64,000 nt of DNA from Triatoma infestans. Lineage: Eukaryota > Arthropoda > Insecta > Hemiptera > Reduviidae. The notes beneath the pieces were generated by a model. The model searched no databases and had not been told where the DNA came from. It worked only from the letters and a program-made list of their open reading frames with translations. A program made the position numbers and the translations under genes. Location: contig JAAEAF010014404.1 in NCBI GenBank assembly GCA_011037195.1, positions 217,243 to 281,242 on the forward strand, given 5' to 3'. Each line of letters opens with the position of its first letter. Within the stretch, counting starts at the first letter, position 1. Shown piece after piece: positions 1 to 12,046 of this stretch.

Positions 1-570
1 TTGCTCATATACATAAACCTATCCTTTTATTTGAAACATTTTGCTAGTATCATTGATTTTAAAGGTGTATTTACACTATTGTTCAGCATAAACACTGTTG
101 TTCAGCTTCTCAGTCTTAAGCACTCCATATAATGTAGGATAAAATAAAAACCCTCCAAATTCCTCTTAAACAATTTTTTCAAGAAAAATGTTTTAAATAA
201 AATAATAGGATTTTTACTTATTATTTGTGTATCCATAGGTTTATATGCGTGGACTACGTGTATATCCAGCATGGCCGTTCAGAGTTTTTTTTTGGCACCT
301 TCATTGAAAAATAAAAAATATCTCGAACTTTATTACTTATAAAAATCAAAAATGTATACAAAATAAATTGAAGGCAACAATAAACAAAACAAAATAGATT
401 TTTAATATTAACGTTTATGTTGTATATTTCTTGTATATAAGTGGCTCCACTGTTATTAATAAATATCCTAAGCGCATGCGCAGCAGCCTGTACTCCACAC
501 AATACCTCTGAATGTTTACTTCAAATGTCTATTACAATATTTTTTTTTTTACTTTTTTTATTGAGAGAAA
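1..570. other. AT-rich sequence, no gene recognised
   Basis: Only short frames occur and none resembles a known protein. No tRNA, SINE or clear transposon end is seen. If copy 1 of SCaMC has its EF-hand exons upstream, they are not in this stretch. Confidence 0.5.
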
Positions 571-1165
571 GTAAAAAATCTTTAATGAAACACTCACACA
601 ACTTTCTCTTCTGCAGTTTACAAAACTGCAATTGACAAAAGTTATAGTTACTATATACCAAATTCAATAAAATTCCTCGTTGTTTTAATGGAGAAAATCG
701 CGAAAACTGAAAAAACTGTTCAGTAAAAACATACTTCCGGATTATTAATTTTCTTAAATGAATTATCCCGGAGAAATATTTCAAATATAAGTTGTAGCTC
801 TTTGTATCTGTAGTTGATATAACAGGTTTAAAGAAAATCATTTGATTTTTCGAAAAAATCTTAAAAAAATAAAATAAAATAAAAAAACATTCAGTACAGT
901 GGTACTTTCGGTTGAGGAATTTTGACAGATAACTTACTATTGGATGTCATGGTTATACTCAAACGAGATAACAATTTTGAATTTTAGCGATTTTTCGTTT
1001 TTGAGTTATGCTTTTCACATATATACGCACATGCCATTTTCTAAAAACCACTTTTTTGGACTCAGGGGACCTCAAAACGTGTATTTGCAGTGAAAACTCA
1101 ATATCGATAAGTTTGACACGATTACAATACCTCCTTGTTACTAGGGAAAAGATAAAGAAAAAAAA
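571..1165 (+). repeat. TTCCGG repeat copy (plus orientation)
   Basis: One copy of the window's commonest dispersed repeat. It opens with the amino-terminal-like block 'GAAACACTCACACAACTTTC', continues through the 'GTGGTACTTTCGGTTGAGG' core, and ends with the 'GGACTCAGGGGACCTCAAAA' block followed by a degraded terminal 'TTACTAGGGAAAAGA'. The family's better copies (51822-52516) show short inverted ends, ACTTTCTCTTACTCC and its complement, as expected for a MITE-like DNA element. The frames inside it differ from copy to copy and are not genes. Confidence 0.75.
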
Positions 1166-3899
1166 ATGGATTTCAAAACCCTATTGTTTGCTTTGGTTAT
1201 TGTTAAAAGTCTTCTGAACCAAATAAATAAAATAGATCTTTTCTATCGTTTAAAAAATAGGATAACTAAATGCATGAAAGTGTATTCGATAGCTGAAAGT
1301 TGAAGAGACATAATTCGCTCACAATGATAAGCTGATCAGCCGATCTCCGCGAGCAGAAGATTTAAAATATTTTTTTCTAGCAATTAATCGATTTATTTAT
1401 CAATTAATTTGACTATAAATATAAATATATTAAGGTTATATGTGTGCAGGTTATCATACTAAAATGTGCGATGGTAATTATATTTTTAAGTAAAGAATGT
1501 GAATAAAAAAGTTAAAAATAGTATCAAAGAACATGGATAAATCTCTACTAGGGCGGCTTGAAAATAAGGAGATACGGGAAGCATTTATAGATAGAAAAAA
1601 TTGTGTAAGTGAGGTTTGTAAAGACTGATTAATTTATCATATAAAAAAAATCACATAATTTATTTTGGCTTTTGTCCTATGGCTTTCTAGCTATATAAAT
1701 TTCTTATAGTTATAAAATCTTAAATTCTCAGTTTTGCAAACACTTAAGACCTGAAAATTTGAAATAAAAAAATCTTTAAAGAAACACACAGAATTGATTT
1801 CTTCTCGTTTTTAAAAATGTCCGTCTAGATGTGACAGTTTTGTGAATGAATTAAAGGAATTAAGAAGTTACCTGTGAATTTCCAGATAATTTCTTAGAGA
1901 AAATGTAGATGCTTTTCCCTTGTTAGCCACTCATTCAAACTGGTATTTATTTTGTATGAGAAAATTCTAATCATATGATATTAAATGGACGATTTTTTTC
2001 ATCCATTACCAATAAATGGTAAGACGGTGGTAGGCAATGACTTTAATTTAAGTATTTGAGCTTAAGCAAACATTCGCTGTCACAAACAAGAAGACTAAAA
2101 CGGAAGTGGCCTATGGGTAACGTTGCCAATTGCTAAAGGAACGACCAATGCCAGGAGTGTCATCACTGGCTGGCTTATCCATTCAATCCAAACACGCCAA
2201 AAGAAGCCTAAGTCCGCAGAAGAATTATTCTATTGTACCTGCAGGTGTTGCTTAATCAATAAAAAAGAATTATGTCAACAATATATCTCCGATTCAATAG
2301 TTAAAATTCTGAAATCCATTCAATTAGCAATTCTGTGAATATCTCAAAGTTAGCTATTTTTTTTTTTTTTTACTTTTCCGGAAAGAGAAAATATAGCGAA
2401 AGTGGCAAATTTTCGAAATTGAGTTAACGGAAATACAAGTTTTGATGTTCTCTGAATACCAAAAAAACGTTTTTATCTAATGGTTTTTATGTGTGTGTAT
2501 TTTAACAAATATCTCGAAAACGGAAAGTCGCGGAAAGCACAACTTGGTATTTCGTTTAGATACTATCACCGCATCTAACCGGAAGGTTTGGCCAAAATTT
2601 TTACTGCATTATTGTTTTTTGTTTTTAATTTTTCTCTAAAATGGCTCCAACGATTTCTTTTAAACTTCGTGTATTGTTCATGATTTAGAATATGAATTTT
2701 ATTTGATGCATTTACTTGGGAAAATTTATTTTGTAGTATTCTGGGGGTACTGTAAGTTGTTTAAAGTACCACTTCAATGCAATGTATAATTCTACCATTT
2801 ATATAGTATTAGTACACCTTAGAAAGAATTGCTAGAATTCTCAATTGAGAGAATATCGGTTAACCGGAAGTAGTAATTTACAGAGTAGGTTTTTGAGTTT
2901 TATGGAATTTTCTAAATCGTCTATAAAGATTTCCTTTAATCTTGGAATGAACAGGTAAAAAATGTATTACTTTTACTTAAAATATGTTTCCAAAAAAAAA
3001 AAATTGATTTTGGGTTGTTGTGCGAACTTTATATCGTAAATTAATGATGGTTCGATTTACAGGGGGCCCCAACATAATTACTTTCCTACTTGCCAAGGTT
3101 AGTAGGTAGGTTCTCTATATTTATGTTAGGACAAATATGAAAAATTTGAGTTAAAGAAAATTTGTCATTTTGTACATAACTGTACTAACAGGAGTAAGAG
3201 AAAGTCATGTGAGTGTTCGTCTTTCGTGCCAGATTTTATTCTATAAATGGTGATCACAACCCTGAAACAATATCCGTCATTGGCTTTGCTAACAGCCAAC
3301 AAATTTCTGAAGACAAAACACAAGCCCTACTTTTAACTCCATTATAGAAAGAATTTCAGGTTATGTGATATGGGACGTCTTAAGTGAAATGACTGCTCTA
3401 CAAATCGACGGCTGCAACGAGAAAACATAATTGTGAGTTGTTATTTGATTATTGCTTCCAAATTGCTGATTTCCGAAATAAGAAATTTTATCCGTTTATG
3501 GGACATAAAAAATATACATTCATGAAATTTGTTTTTGTTTAATTGATTGATAGCTATCATTCTTTAGTGCATATTTATGAAATACTTGCCAAATTCCAAA
3601 ATGAATAATAATTGGCTGATCAAGGGAAAGGATGAAAACTTTGCTACAGGATCAAACAATTGCAGAACTTAGCTATCGCTAGAAAATTCATGAAATGAAT
3701 GGACTCATCAAGATTTAAAAATTTCCATAAAACTATAGAAATCAATGAAATCGCTGTGGTAACTGCAAAAAAAAAAACATGTCTTTTGTTTTTCTAAAGC
3801 ATCATTTAAAATCCAGCGTTCTAAAGGAAAACTATATGTAATCATTGAGAAATAAGTCATATATCAGTATTTTGATGGCATGTTATGTATTTATTTCAG
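1166..3899. other. Intergenic or intronic sequence upstream of SCaMC copy 1
   Basis: No convincing exon was found. A diverged TTCCGG-repeat fragment lies at about 2370-2650. The last bases before 3900 form a pyrimidine tract and an AG acceptor, so the distal part is probably an intron of SCaMC copy 1 whose upstream exons are outside the window or were missed. Confidence 0.45.
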
Positions 3900-6800
3900 T
3901 ATTTAGATATTGGAGAAGACGTTTATTTACTCGATGAGTCTAACATAATTAGCGGAGAGTGGTGGAGACATTTGGTAGCCGGAGGTGTTGCTGGTGCCGT
4001 TTCAAGAACTTGTACAGCACCATTTGACAGACTCAAGATATACATGCAGGTTATACTTCTTTCTTTAAAATAAGAAAAAACCCTTTTTTTTTTTGTTTAC
4101 AGTTGTTGCTTGCTTCACCTTATGAACCTATATTATTTTATTCTATTTAAGTTTCTAATTATTACTTCCGCATAGTCAAGTGGGGCTATGCTTTCTTCTT
4201 TGATGCGAGCGGTTCAGATCGACGCCCATGAGGGCGTCAGTGTGGGCCCAGTTCCGTGACTAAAGTGCCGAGCAGCTACAGTTGGTAGCGAATTCTAGGA
4301 CTGTGTGTTGATGGAAACCGGAATATGTTGGTTAATCAGACCAATAAAAGTCGTTAACGAGACCTTCATCATCAAGTGTTTACTTTAATATTTTTTTAAC
4401 GTATTAGATTTGATTATTTAATAATTTAATGTTTCTATGGATATAATAAAGCATAAACTTTCTTAAATTGAAATAAATTTCAGAGTGCAACTCGATTAAA
4501 CGTATTTGAAGTTGTATCCGTTATTAGCATCCAACCTTAATTATTTCTAGCCGGTTCGGACATTCCCTCCAAAGTACCAGTTTGAATCATCAAGTTTGTT
4601 TAGAGACTACCAAATTTAAAGTTTATATCAGAATTAAGGAAAAGAAGCTGCTATGAGGGATCCTATCTCTGGTATTGTCCAGCAGTGCCTTCAACGTTAC
4701 CTTCTTTTAAACAGATTAAATGGCAATAGTTATGAGAACGATGAAATATCCACTAGTTACCTTTCTAATTTAAACCGATTACGTAAGTTTCATTGGACGC
4801 CAATATTTAAGACAGATAATCTCTTCTCCAATTTTCTTCCTAGAGTCCTAGCCATCATAAAGAATAATTGTTTGTCATGCTCTAGATTTGTTCTAGCCAC
4901 CTTCTTCCAGGGATATTCAGCCGAATATACAGGAGGTCCAACCCTCTACTCCCATTGTTCTGGTCTATTCTCAAACGTCTTCAGTCCTATGTTGCCAAAA
5001 TAATGGAATCGTTGGTTCTTTTCTCAACTGCTCTGAGACTTAGTAACCTAAACATAATAACATGAAAAAATTTCTGCTTTTCTTTCAAAGCATACGAACT
5101 CCTTTGTTATCAGTTGGCTAGCTTTGAGCAACTTTTCATTACGAAGAATAGCTTACTCCACCGAATTTAAGTGTAATACGATGCAGGATTATGTAAAACA
5201 TATCTTACCCAGTCGTACCAATCACCATCCGTGATGCCTGAGTCTATAGTTCTAGATTTTTAATCTCCCAAATCTCACAATGGATATAGCATAATTATTA
5301 ACTTGGGTTTGTATACATAAATATCTTTTAATCACTTTGTTCATCTGTACATTTTTATATTTTATAGTGATACAGTTTATATAGAGTACAAAAACGAGCC
5401 TTCAATGACATTCTTAGTTTATTGGTCAACTTCTTATTCAGAATAGATTGAAATTTCATACATTTTAATTCTTTATTATTGGTTGCCAGGTCCATGGTTG
5501 TCGAGGTCTGGGAATAGTAAGTTGCCTTAGGGGTATGCTAAAAGAAGGAGGAATACTATCACTTTGGCGAGGAAACGGTATAAACGTGTTGAAAATAGCA
5601 CCGGAATCTGCAATTAAGTTTTGGGCTTATGAACAAGCAAAAAGGGTGATTAGACGGGCAACAAATCATTCTCCAAATGCAATGGTTCCAGATCTGACCA
5701 TTTATGAAAGATTTGCTGCAGGTGCAATAGCAGGCGGCGTTAGTCAGTCTATTATATATCCTTTAGAGGTAAAAAGTCAATTGTATTTTCATCATATTCG
5801 CATTTTTAATGAAACTGTAATTTTTATAATAATATAGCACATCTTGGATGCACATCTGGATGGACTCTAATCGAGCACATCTTTGAAAGTAAATGATTCT
5901 AATATCAATTGCCTCAGTATATACTTTCACTTTTTAATAAAAAGTAACACTCATATACATCCAACATTATTCTCGACAAATCATAAAATTTAGCCCCCCG
6001 AAATTACTCATAGAAGCAAATTAGTTTTATTATAAAAGCCTCAAGGAAAACTCCTACCAAAACTAATAGACTATTAACTAGTAACCACATAAGAATGCTA
6101 TTACTAATTCTCAGAGGCTATTACTACTTAACTTCAAATTTGTCTTCATGGCCAAAGCACCATAATTGAGCGTATTCCGAAGAAAAATGGTTAAGAAATT
6201 ACTAGACCATTCTTCCATTTGTAAGATTAATCGGATATTGAATACACCGCAGATTCTTCAGTTGAAAAATAATTTTCCATCATAAAAAAAATTGAGTTTT
6301 CATTTTGTAGAGTTTAATACAAAAGACAGTTATGATAAAAATACTTGAAAGTTGAAGTAAAAAAAGTGGAAAAATCCTGCTTCCGCAGTACTAGTGTATA
6401 ATAACCCTAATGATATGAGACAAGCTTTGAAGAAATCGAGGACTCTAATCCGAATACAATTAGTGAGCTAGAAAGAAAAAAAAAGTGCCTAATGAAAAGC
6501 CGCCCCTGTTACTGGTTCTTGTAAGCCTTCATTCTCAGTTACTTCTGCAACATAATCTGTAAATTAGATAAGAAAGCAGTAGCCTTGTTATAAACATATT
6601 TGTCTCATACTTACTGCTAATTTAAGAGGCTACTGTCTATTACTTCTACGTATTACACGTTAAATTGAAAATATGTTCTAGGTTTTAAAAACACGATTCG
6701 CACTTAGAAAAACTGGAGAATATAGAACTTTGATAGAAGCAATAAAAAAAATTTATAAAGCAGAAGGGATTAGATGCTTTTATCGAGGCTATGTACCTAA

Positions 6801-8137
6801 TCTTTTAGGAATTTTACCATATGCAGGCATTGATCTTGCTGTATATGAGGTAATTATTTCAACATTAAATGTTATTAAGTGTGTTACCGTTTGATAACGG
6901 TACAACACCTCTCAGCAGGAGATACTCGAAGTTTAGTCTGTATGAAATATATTATCGCATAGAAGTATTTTGCTCATTTGTTTATTGTATGTCTTGCATA
7001 AGAATCAACCAATTTAAGAAATAAGGAAAGAATTAATTACTTCCTTCTTTGCGCGTATGAACATAATATTTGCAAATTGTTCTTCGTGTTCAATGAGGAA
7101 TTAGTTGTGCAGAAGTTTGAATTGGTTCTACGTCTCACATCGAGCCTTATGAGGCAGACGGAATGAATTCAATACCGCTCATGTGCCCTTACTTTCTTCG
7201 GAAGGTTCCATCTTCTAGATCAGATTTTTAACTATAATTTATAGGAAACATTCACTATCATAAAATTCGTGAGGATGAAGAGGTGCAAGAACATGTGCCA
7301 AAGAAATGCGACAATCTCGCACAGAAAGGCTAACAATATTTCATTGAATTTAAACATAGGCTCGCGAACAACGAATGCAGCACGATGAAGCAAGTTGAGG
7401 CTTGATCTAATCTTAGCTGTTTTGAAAGTGATTAAATATGTACCTAAAACATCAGAGCGAATAAGGGCACTCAATGTCATTAATGATTAATTATTAGTTT
7501 CACTTTACTGAGGAAAATACCTTCAATTTTCAATATTACCTTCAATTCTTTACGTAATTGATCTCGTCATTTTAAATTTGTAGACTTTGAAAAATAACTA
7601 CTTAAGAAGGTACGAAAAACAGGCATCCAGTGCTTATTTGCTACTGGCCTGCGGAACAGCTTCCAGTACGTGTGGACAAATGTGCAGTTATCCACTTGCA
7701 TTAGTTCGAACCAGGCTGCAAGCACAATGTATGTATAATTTTTTACTTATATGTATTCCTTGCTTTTTTGAAGAATTTAGTTTAATTTTTTATTCCTAAG
7801 GGTGCAAAACTGTCATTCACATTGGTTAATGGTATTTTTAGGATAAAATCCACATGGCAGGTGAGGGGAGACTTACTTAAATTTAAGTTTATTCAAATGT
7901 CATGCATTGAACTATTATCTTATTATATTTTCAAATTTATGTATTTCAGTTGTGGATGCTAAAGCCAAACCTAAAGTGACGATGACTTCTGTTTTTAAAG
8001 AAATAATTAAAGCAGAAGGTTTAAAAGGATTATATCGAGGAATAACGCCTAATTTTATAAAAGTAGCTCCAGCAGTTAGCATTAGCTATCTAGTATATGA
8101 GAAAACAAGAATTGCATTAGGAGTAGAGATGAGTTAA
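3900..8137 (+). CDS. SCaMC: Calcium-binding mitochondrial carrier SCaMC, copy 1, carrier-domain exons
   Basis: Five exons are supported by frame, splice sites and protein family: 3900-4049, 5490-5768, 6682-6849, 7584-7728 and 7950-8137, giving 310 codons including the stop. The product is the solute-carrier half of an inner-membrane ATP-Mg/phosphate exchanger. Three carrier repeats are visible with their PX(D/E)XX(K/R) motifs: PFDRLK, YPLE-VLKTR (split by an intron) and PLALVR. The conserved phrases [17 protein letters not shown] and [13 protein letters not shown] are present. The EF-hand half that binds calcium is missing from the window, so the 5' end is partial. The linker after YLDIGED differs from copy 2: three codons are lost and the usual [11 protein letters not shown] phrase is replaced. 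All frames are open. It may be a functional paralog with an altered linker or an early pseudogene. Confidence 0.88.
4050..5489 (+). other. Intron 1 of SCaMC copy 1, with unknown inserted sequence
   Basis: The intron contains a relatively GC-rich patch at about 4170-4340 and an open frame of 116 residues at 4653-5003. The frame encodes a protein I do not recognise; it is rich in Leu, Asn and Ser and has no motif I can name. It may be a remnant of a mobile element rather than an exon. Confidence 0.4.
5769..7583 (+). other. Introns 2 and 3 of SCaMC copy 1 and the exon between them
   Basis: Intron 2 is 5769-6681 and intron 3 is 6850-7583, around exon 6682-6849. Both introns keep GT and AG ends. 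The part at 7240-7480 has higher GC and an 82-codon frame on the minus strand without recognisable similarity; it could be a transposon scrap. Nothing else could be supported. Confidence 0.4.
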
Positions 8138-8143
8138 ATGGAA

Positions 8144-8149
8144 GTAAGT
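8144..8149 (+). promoter_or_regulatory. Conserved GTAAGT splice-donor candidate just after the stop codon, copy 1
   Basis: A consensus donor lies 6 bases after the stop. The same hexamer sits at the equivalent place in copy 2 (24673-24678, minus strand) although the surrounding bases differ. This suggests a 3'UTR intron or alternative last exon. It is an inference from two-copy conservation only. Confidence 0.4.
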
Positions 8150-9860
8150 TATTTCTTTTGTTTTTTAGATTCGTGTTCAGAGTAAAAATATTTATGCTTT
8201 GTAAAAATTGATTCTTTATTTTTACAATATATTTTTTGAACTGTTCCTGAATCTTATCTACTTTTTCTTTTTCTCGCTGCCTTGTCTTCTTTCTGCATAC
8301 TATTTTCACCTTCTTTTTCCTCTTCAGAAGAGTTCCTGATTCTTCTACTTAGATACTCTAGCCTAGCTTTATTTCTTTACTGCATGGCCATCACACATTT
8401 TTCTTCGTATCATTTATTTTGTTTCTTTAATTTCCTTTAACCAAGAATTTTTTCCGCAGTAGTTTTTACATATTTTTAAATTTTTTGCACCTAACATCAA
8501 CAATTTGACAGGCCGGTTTACGTTATAGTTATGTATTTATTTTATCTTCTTGTTTTTGTAAAAACAGGTTCATTATCCTTTTCCTCCTTTAACGTCGCCC
8601 GGGGAACACTTTCAGTCATTGTGTACTTCCGTTCTCAATTGGTTATTCGCTGCTTGTAGTTTACATAATATATTAAATCGGGGTCACGATCAGACCCTCA
8701 GTAGCTGCGGACATACTGTGTATTAGATTCATTCTGTATATCTATCAATATGACTATGCATTTTACCTTCGCTACACCCATGTTTCCTTATGAATCTGTT
8801 TAAACCTAATCTCTTAGTATATATAATCACCTCATCAAAACTATGTATGCACATACACCTTAAGTGCAGTAAAAAATAAAAAAATTAGATTTGTAAATTC
8901 AAAAATATTGTAATATTAATTGAATTACACAATGGTAGCAATGTTAATATTTCTTTCTTTAGTTGTATTATTTGTATAAATTAAATATGATCTTTGTATC
9001 CCCATTCGCTTAATCTCCAATTCAAAGAAAACCAAACCAAACTGAAAAATTGAGAAGTACAAATTTGTTTATCTACATTAACATGGATTATTTTTTAACA
9101 AGTAGAATGGGTTACTGCTCTCAGCATCTTACAATCAGTCTGCTGCTATATCAAAAATTAAATTTATGTATAGTTTTTAAACACTAACACAGGCGTAACT
9201 AAGTAGGGCAGGTGGGGGCCGGTGCACCACTCTAGAGCTAGGAAATAATAAAATATTTAAATATGTAATAATAAAAAATACAAATATTTAACGAAAAGTA
9301 GAAATGGTCAGTTTATCAGAAATCGGACAACGTAATTGAAATTTTTTGTGAAGTTCCTTAGATCATCCATGTTGGATATATATATATATGAATATATATA
9401 TAATAGAAAAATAATAAAGCTATATTTCTCTAACTAATTCTAAAATAAGTACCAGATATATAGGAGTAACAGACAAATATATGAGGTAAAATTTCTAATA
9501 TTTCTATCTAATAGTTACGATCTTCCACTAATCAGTCAACATTATTCAGTGGTTGCTGTTTTTGAAGATTTTTGGAAACGTTAATATCTTAGATTTTAAC
9601 AGATTTTGCTGATTGTGTTATCTTCCTGTTTTTTGAAGACCAAAGAAGAATGTTGAGACACATTATTCTGAATCAATTAAATGCGCTCCTGAAAAGTGTT
9701 AAGGTGCAGCTATATGTCACTCTTATAACCTGATATGGTCCTAAATAACCTATGCTCTAAATAACCGATATGGTCCTAAATCGAAAATTATGGAGTTCAA
9801 CATTTTTCACTGAAATTATAAATATTTCGATTTTTTTTTTTTTTTAAGAAATACAGTTCA
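8150..9860. other. Downstream of SCaMC copy 1, no gene seen
   Basis: The sequence is AT-rich, with a TA-rich microsatellite around 9380-9405. No coding frame is recognisable. If the GTAAGT after the stop is a real donor, part of this is a 3'UTR intron. Confidence 0.4.
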
Positions 9861-10097
9861 TCAGAGACATTTTCCATGGTAGCCTGCTTCATTTTTTTTA
9901 AAAAACCACCAGTCAGTGTGTAAAACTGAATTTGCTCTGTGCAAGTCTGTGTTGTCACACTGTCTGAAAAACGCATCCTGAAGATAGGCGAACGCCCGAA
10001 ACCGGTCGATGACCAAAAATTGAAGCAGGCTACCACGGAAAATGTCTCTGATGCTTTCCAGCTCTGCGGAACCAACCACCACAACAAATACAGTTCA
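9849..10097 (+). mobile_element. 225-bp non-autonomous element with hammerhead-like core and 12-bp target duplication
   Basis: The element occupies 9861-10085. It is flanked by a perfect 12-bp direct repeat, AAATACAGTTCA, at 9849-9860 and 10086-10097. Its left 35 bp (TCAGAGACATTTTCC...) is the reverse complement of 10026-10050 and neighbouring bases. The right end extends about 35 nt beyond the inverted match and finishes GGAACCAACCACCACAAC. Both ends match the 4.2-kb element at 58633-62838, so this is a deletion derivative or parasite of that family. A hammerhead-like core lies at 9974-10011. Confidence 0.85.
9974..10011 (+). ncRNA. Hammerhead-ribozyme-like motif
   Basis: The order fits a hammerhead core. 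Stem I is CATC/GATG, followed by CTGAAGA (the CUGANGA box) and a hairpin GGCGAACGCC for stem II. Then comes GAAA and a loop-less self-complementary stem III, ACCGGT, followed by C at the expected cleavage position. One extra T sits between CTGAAGA and stem II, and stem II has one mismatch here, so activity is uncertain. A 3-bp stem III without loop would favour a dimeric fold, as known for hammerheads of Penelope-like elements and retrozymes. Confidence 0.5.
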
Positions 10098-10359
10098 GTT
10101 TGTTTGGATTCGAAATTTTAAGGATTTTTCTAATATTTATGACCGTGTGAATATATTATTACCTTATTGATAGTAGTGAATTCTGCCACTCCTGACATTG
10201 ATTATAGCTATGCCTATAAAAACTAAATAAATAAAGCGTGTTTTGTAATATCAAAAATAGGTTTGTTTTGTTCTTAAGGTAACCAGTTATATATAAAAAA
10301 CATAGCCTTTAAATGTTTTCATTAATCAAATGAGAGATACAATGGACTTTGTCAATGTT

Positions 10360-10634
10360 ACAGCTTCACATAACGCGAGCTGCTTCATTTGTTTGCTGTC
10401 TAGCCAGATGATACAAGAGGATACTTTGAGTTTCTTTTAGAGAATAGCGACAGAGTTCACCATCTTATGGCTCTTATTAAAATTAGATCATAAACAATAG
10501 TTAAAAGGATGGAACTGTGATTTAAGATGTAGACAACTTTCATTTGGTTCTTATTGTTTTTCACTTGTAATCAGAATGTTACTGCGATACTTCTGGAAGT
10601 ACAGAGTAAACAATTTTATTTGTAAATAGCGAAA
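10360..10634 (+). other. Conserved non-coding block downstream of SCaMC copy 1
   Basis: This segment matches 21231-21556 in reverse complement in a string of short blocks: CATAACGCGAGC, TAGCCAGAYGATAY, GAATAGCG, GGAACTGTGATTTAAGATGT and TTTATTTGTAAATAGCGAA. The bases between blocks differ. It lies about 2.2 kb past the stop of copy 1; its partner lies about 3.1 kb past the stop of copy 2. It may be a 3'UTR exon or a regulatory element retained in both halves of the inverted duplication. Confidence 0.65.
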
Positions 10635-11256
10635 TCTATGTAATTGTATAATGCTATTTCTTATATTTGTTTTCATTTAAATTCATTATAATTAGGATTT
10701 TTTTTCTTAATTTGAAATACCATTAGTGACGTTTTTATAAGGAAAAAAAAAAAACAAAATCTTGAAATACGTTTTTTTTTACACTTCTCACAGTTCTTAT
10801 TATAATATTTCTTAAAAATCAAATTATTTAGTACCAATAACACAAGTGGTTTACATTATTCAATTACGGAATTATAAAGAGAATCCCATTGTACGGATAT
10901 GAAATTATAAAGTTATCCCATATTTACTTCGCTATATTATATAGGGTGTTTCAGAATAGCACGGCTATTTTAGGTATGTGTTTCTGCAGCAAAAAATAAA
11001 CATAAAAGTTCTTATACACATATGTATTAAATTAATTCATTACTGAGATATTGAAGGGTTAGAGATTTGTTTATCGAAAGCCCAAAAGTATAATACTAAC
11101 AATTGCATACCCTTTATTTGTTTGACAGTTAGTATTAATCACTGTTTGTGTAAGTTCTGTGCGTGTGAGTGAACACTGTGAGACAGTATGTTTTGTCACC
11201 CATGCTTTTAACTAATGGCGACAAAACAAACAAATTGTCATACATACTTTTAACTT

Positions 11257-11979
11257 ATGGCGAGATACATAAAAATGGTGTTGCTGCTGTACGAAGATAT
11301 CATGAAAAATTTCTCTTCCGAAGAATACCAAATCGTAAAGTTTGAAGCCATTGAAAAACATCTTAGGGAAAATGGCACACTAAAGCCTGTTCGAGTAAAC
11401 GCCGGTCGACAAAGATTTCGGCGAACTGCAAACATTGAAGAAGAAATACTGGAAGGTGTTCAGTTATCTCCTAGTACTAGCACCAGAAGATTGTCACTTC
11501 GTTTCGATGTTTCCTCTACCAGTGTATGGCGAACATTGGCGAACAACTGTTGCATCCATTTCACATTAAAGCGCAGAAATTTCTCCCAGGGGTTAATTCA
11601 ACAATACACACGAGACCTAAGCTGCTTGCTGGTTACCGATGAATCTTGCTTTATAAGAAATGGGATTACTAGTTTTCGAAATGCCCATACTTGGGACGAA
11701 GATAACCCTCATACGACTGCTACTACACCTTACCAGCATACCTTTTCATTAAATGACTGGTGTGGTCTTCTTGGCGACAATCTAATCGGACACTTCTTTT
11801 TACCACCTAGACTTTCAGGAATATCATACTTGCATTTTTTGCAAAATAATCTTTATGAGCTTCTAGAAGATATTCCGCTTGCCAATAGGCAGAAGTTTTG
11901 GTTTATGCCTGACGGTGCTCCAGCTCACTATTCTCATATTGTAATTGATAATTTAAATAGAACATATGGTAACCGATGA
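11257..11979 (+). pseudogene. Truncated mariner/Tc1-like DDE transposase
   Basis: This is a 240-residue frame of the insect transposase type with the phrases TDESCFIRNG, RNAHTW, NPH and MPDGAPAHYS. The first two catalytic aspartates are visible, in TDES and PDGAPAH. The segment that should follow, with RSPDLTPLDF and the third acidic residue, is absent because the frame ends after NRTYGNR where a tRNA-like sequence begins. The stretch between the helix-turn-helix part and TDES is also shorter than usual. It is therefore not an active transposase. The missing C-terminal type is seen in another fragment at 43085-43330. Confidence 0.85.
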
Positions 11980-11980
11980 A

Positions 11981-12046
11981 GGAAGGGATTAGCTCAGTGA
12001 TAGCCCGCTGTACTAGCAACGCGGAGGTCCTGGTTCGAATCCAGTA
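11981..12046 (+). repeat. tRNA-like SINE head inside the mariner element
   Basis: The RNA polymerase III A box (TTAGCTCAGTG) and B box (GGTTCGAATCC) are present, and the T-arm pairs as CTGG/CCAG. It matches the head of the SINE at 16862 but lacks the SINE body. It begins right where the transposase frame stops. It is not called as a tRNA gene because the anticodon arm does not fold normally and the acceptor stem is incomplete. Confidence 0.7.

Noticed and set aside
521..841. Minus-strand 106-codon frame, and similar frames at 51814-52276, 55422-55652 and 56002-56220
   Set aside because: All fall in TTCCGG repeat copies; the frames differ among copies and carry no conserved protein.
11981..12046. 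Possible genuine tRNA gene
   Set aside because: A and B boxes are present, but the anticodon arm has an oversized loop and the acceptor stem does not close. The same head occurs in full SINEs elsewhere in the window.
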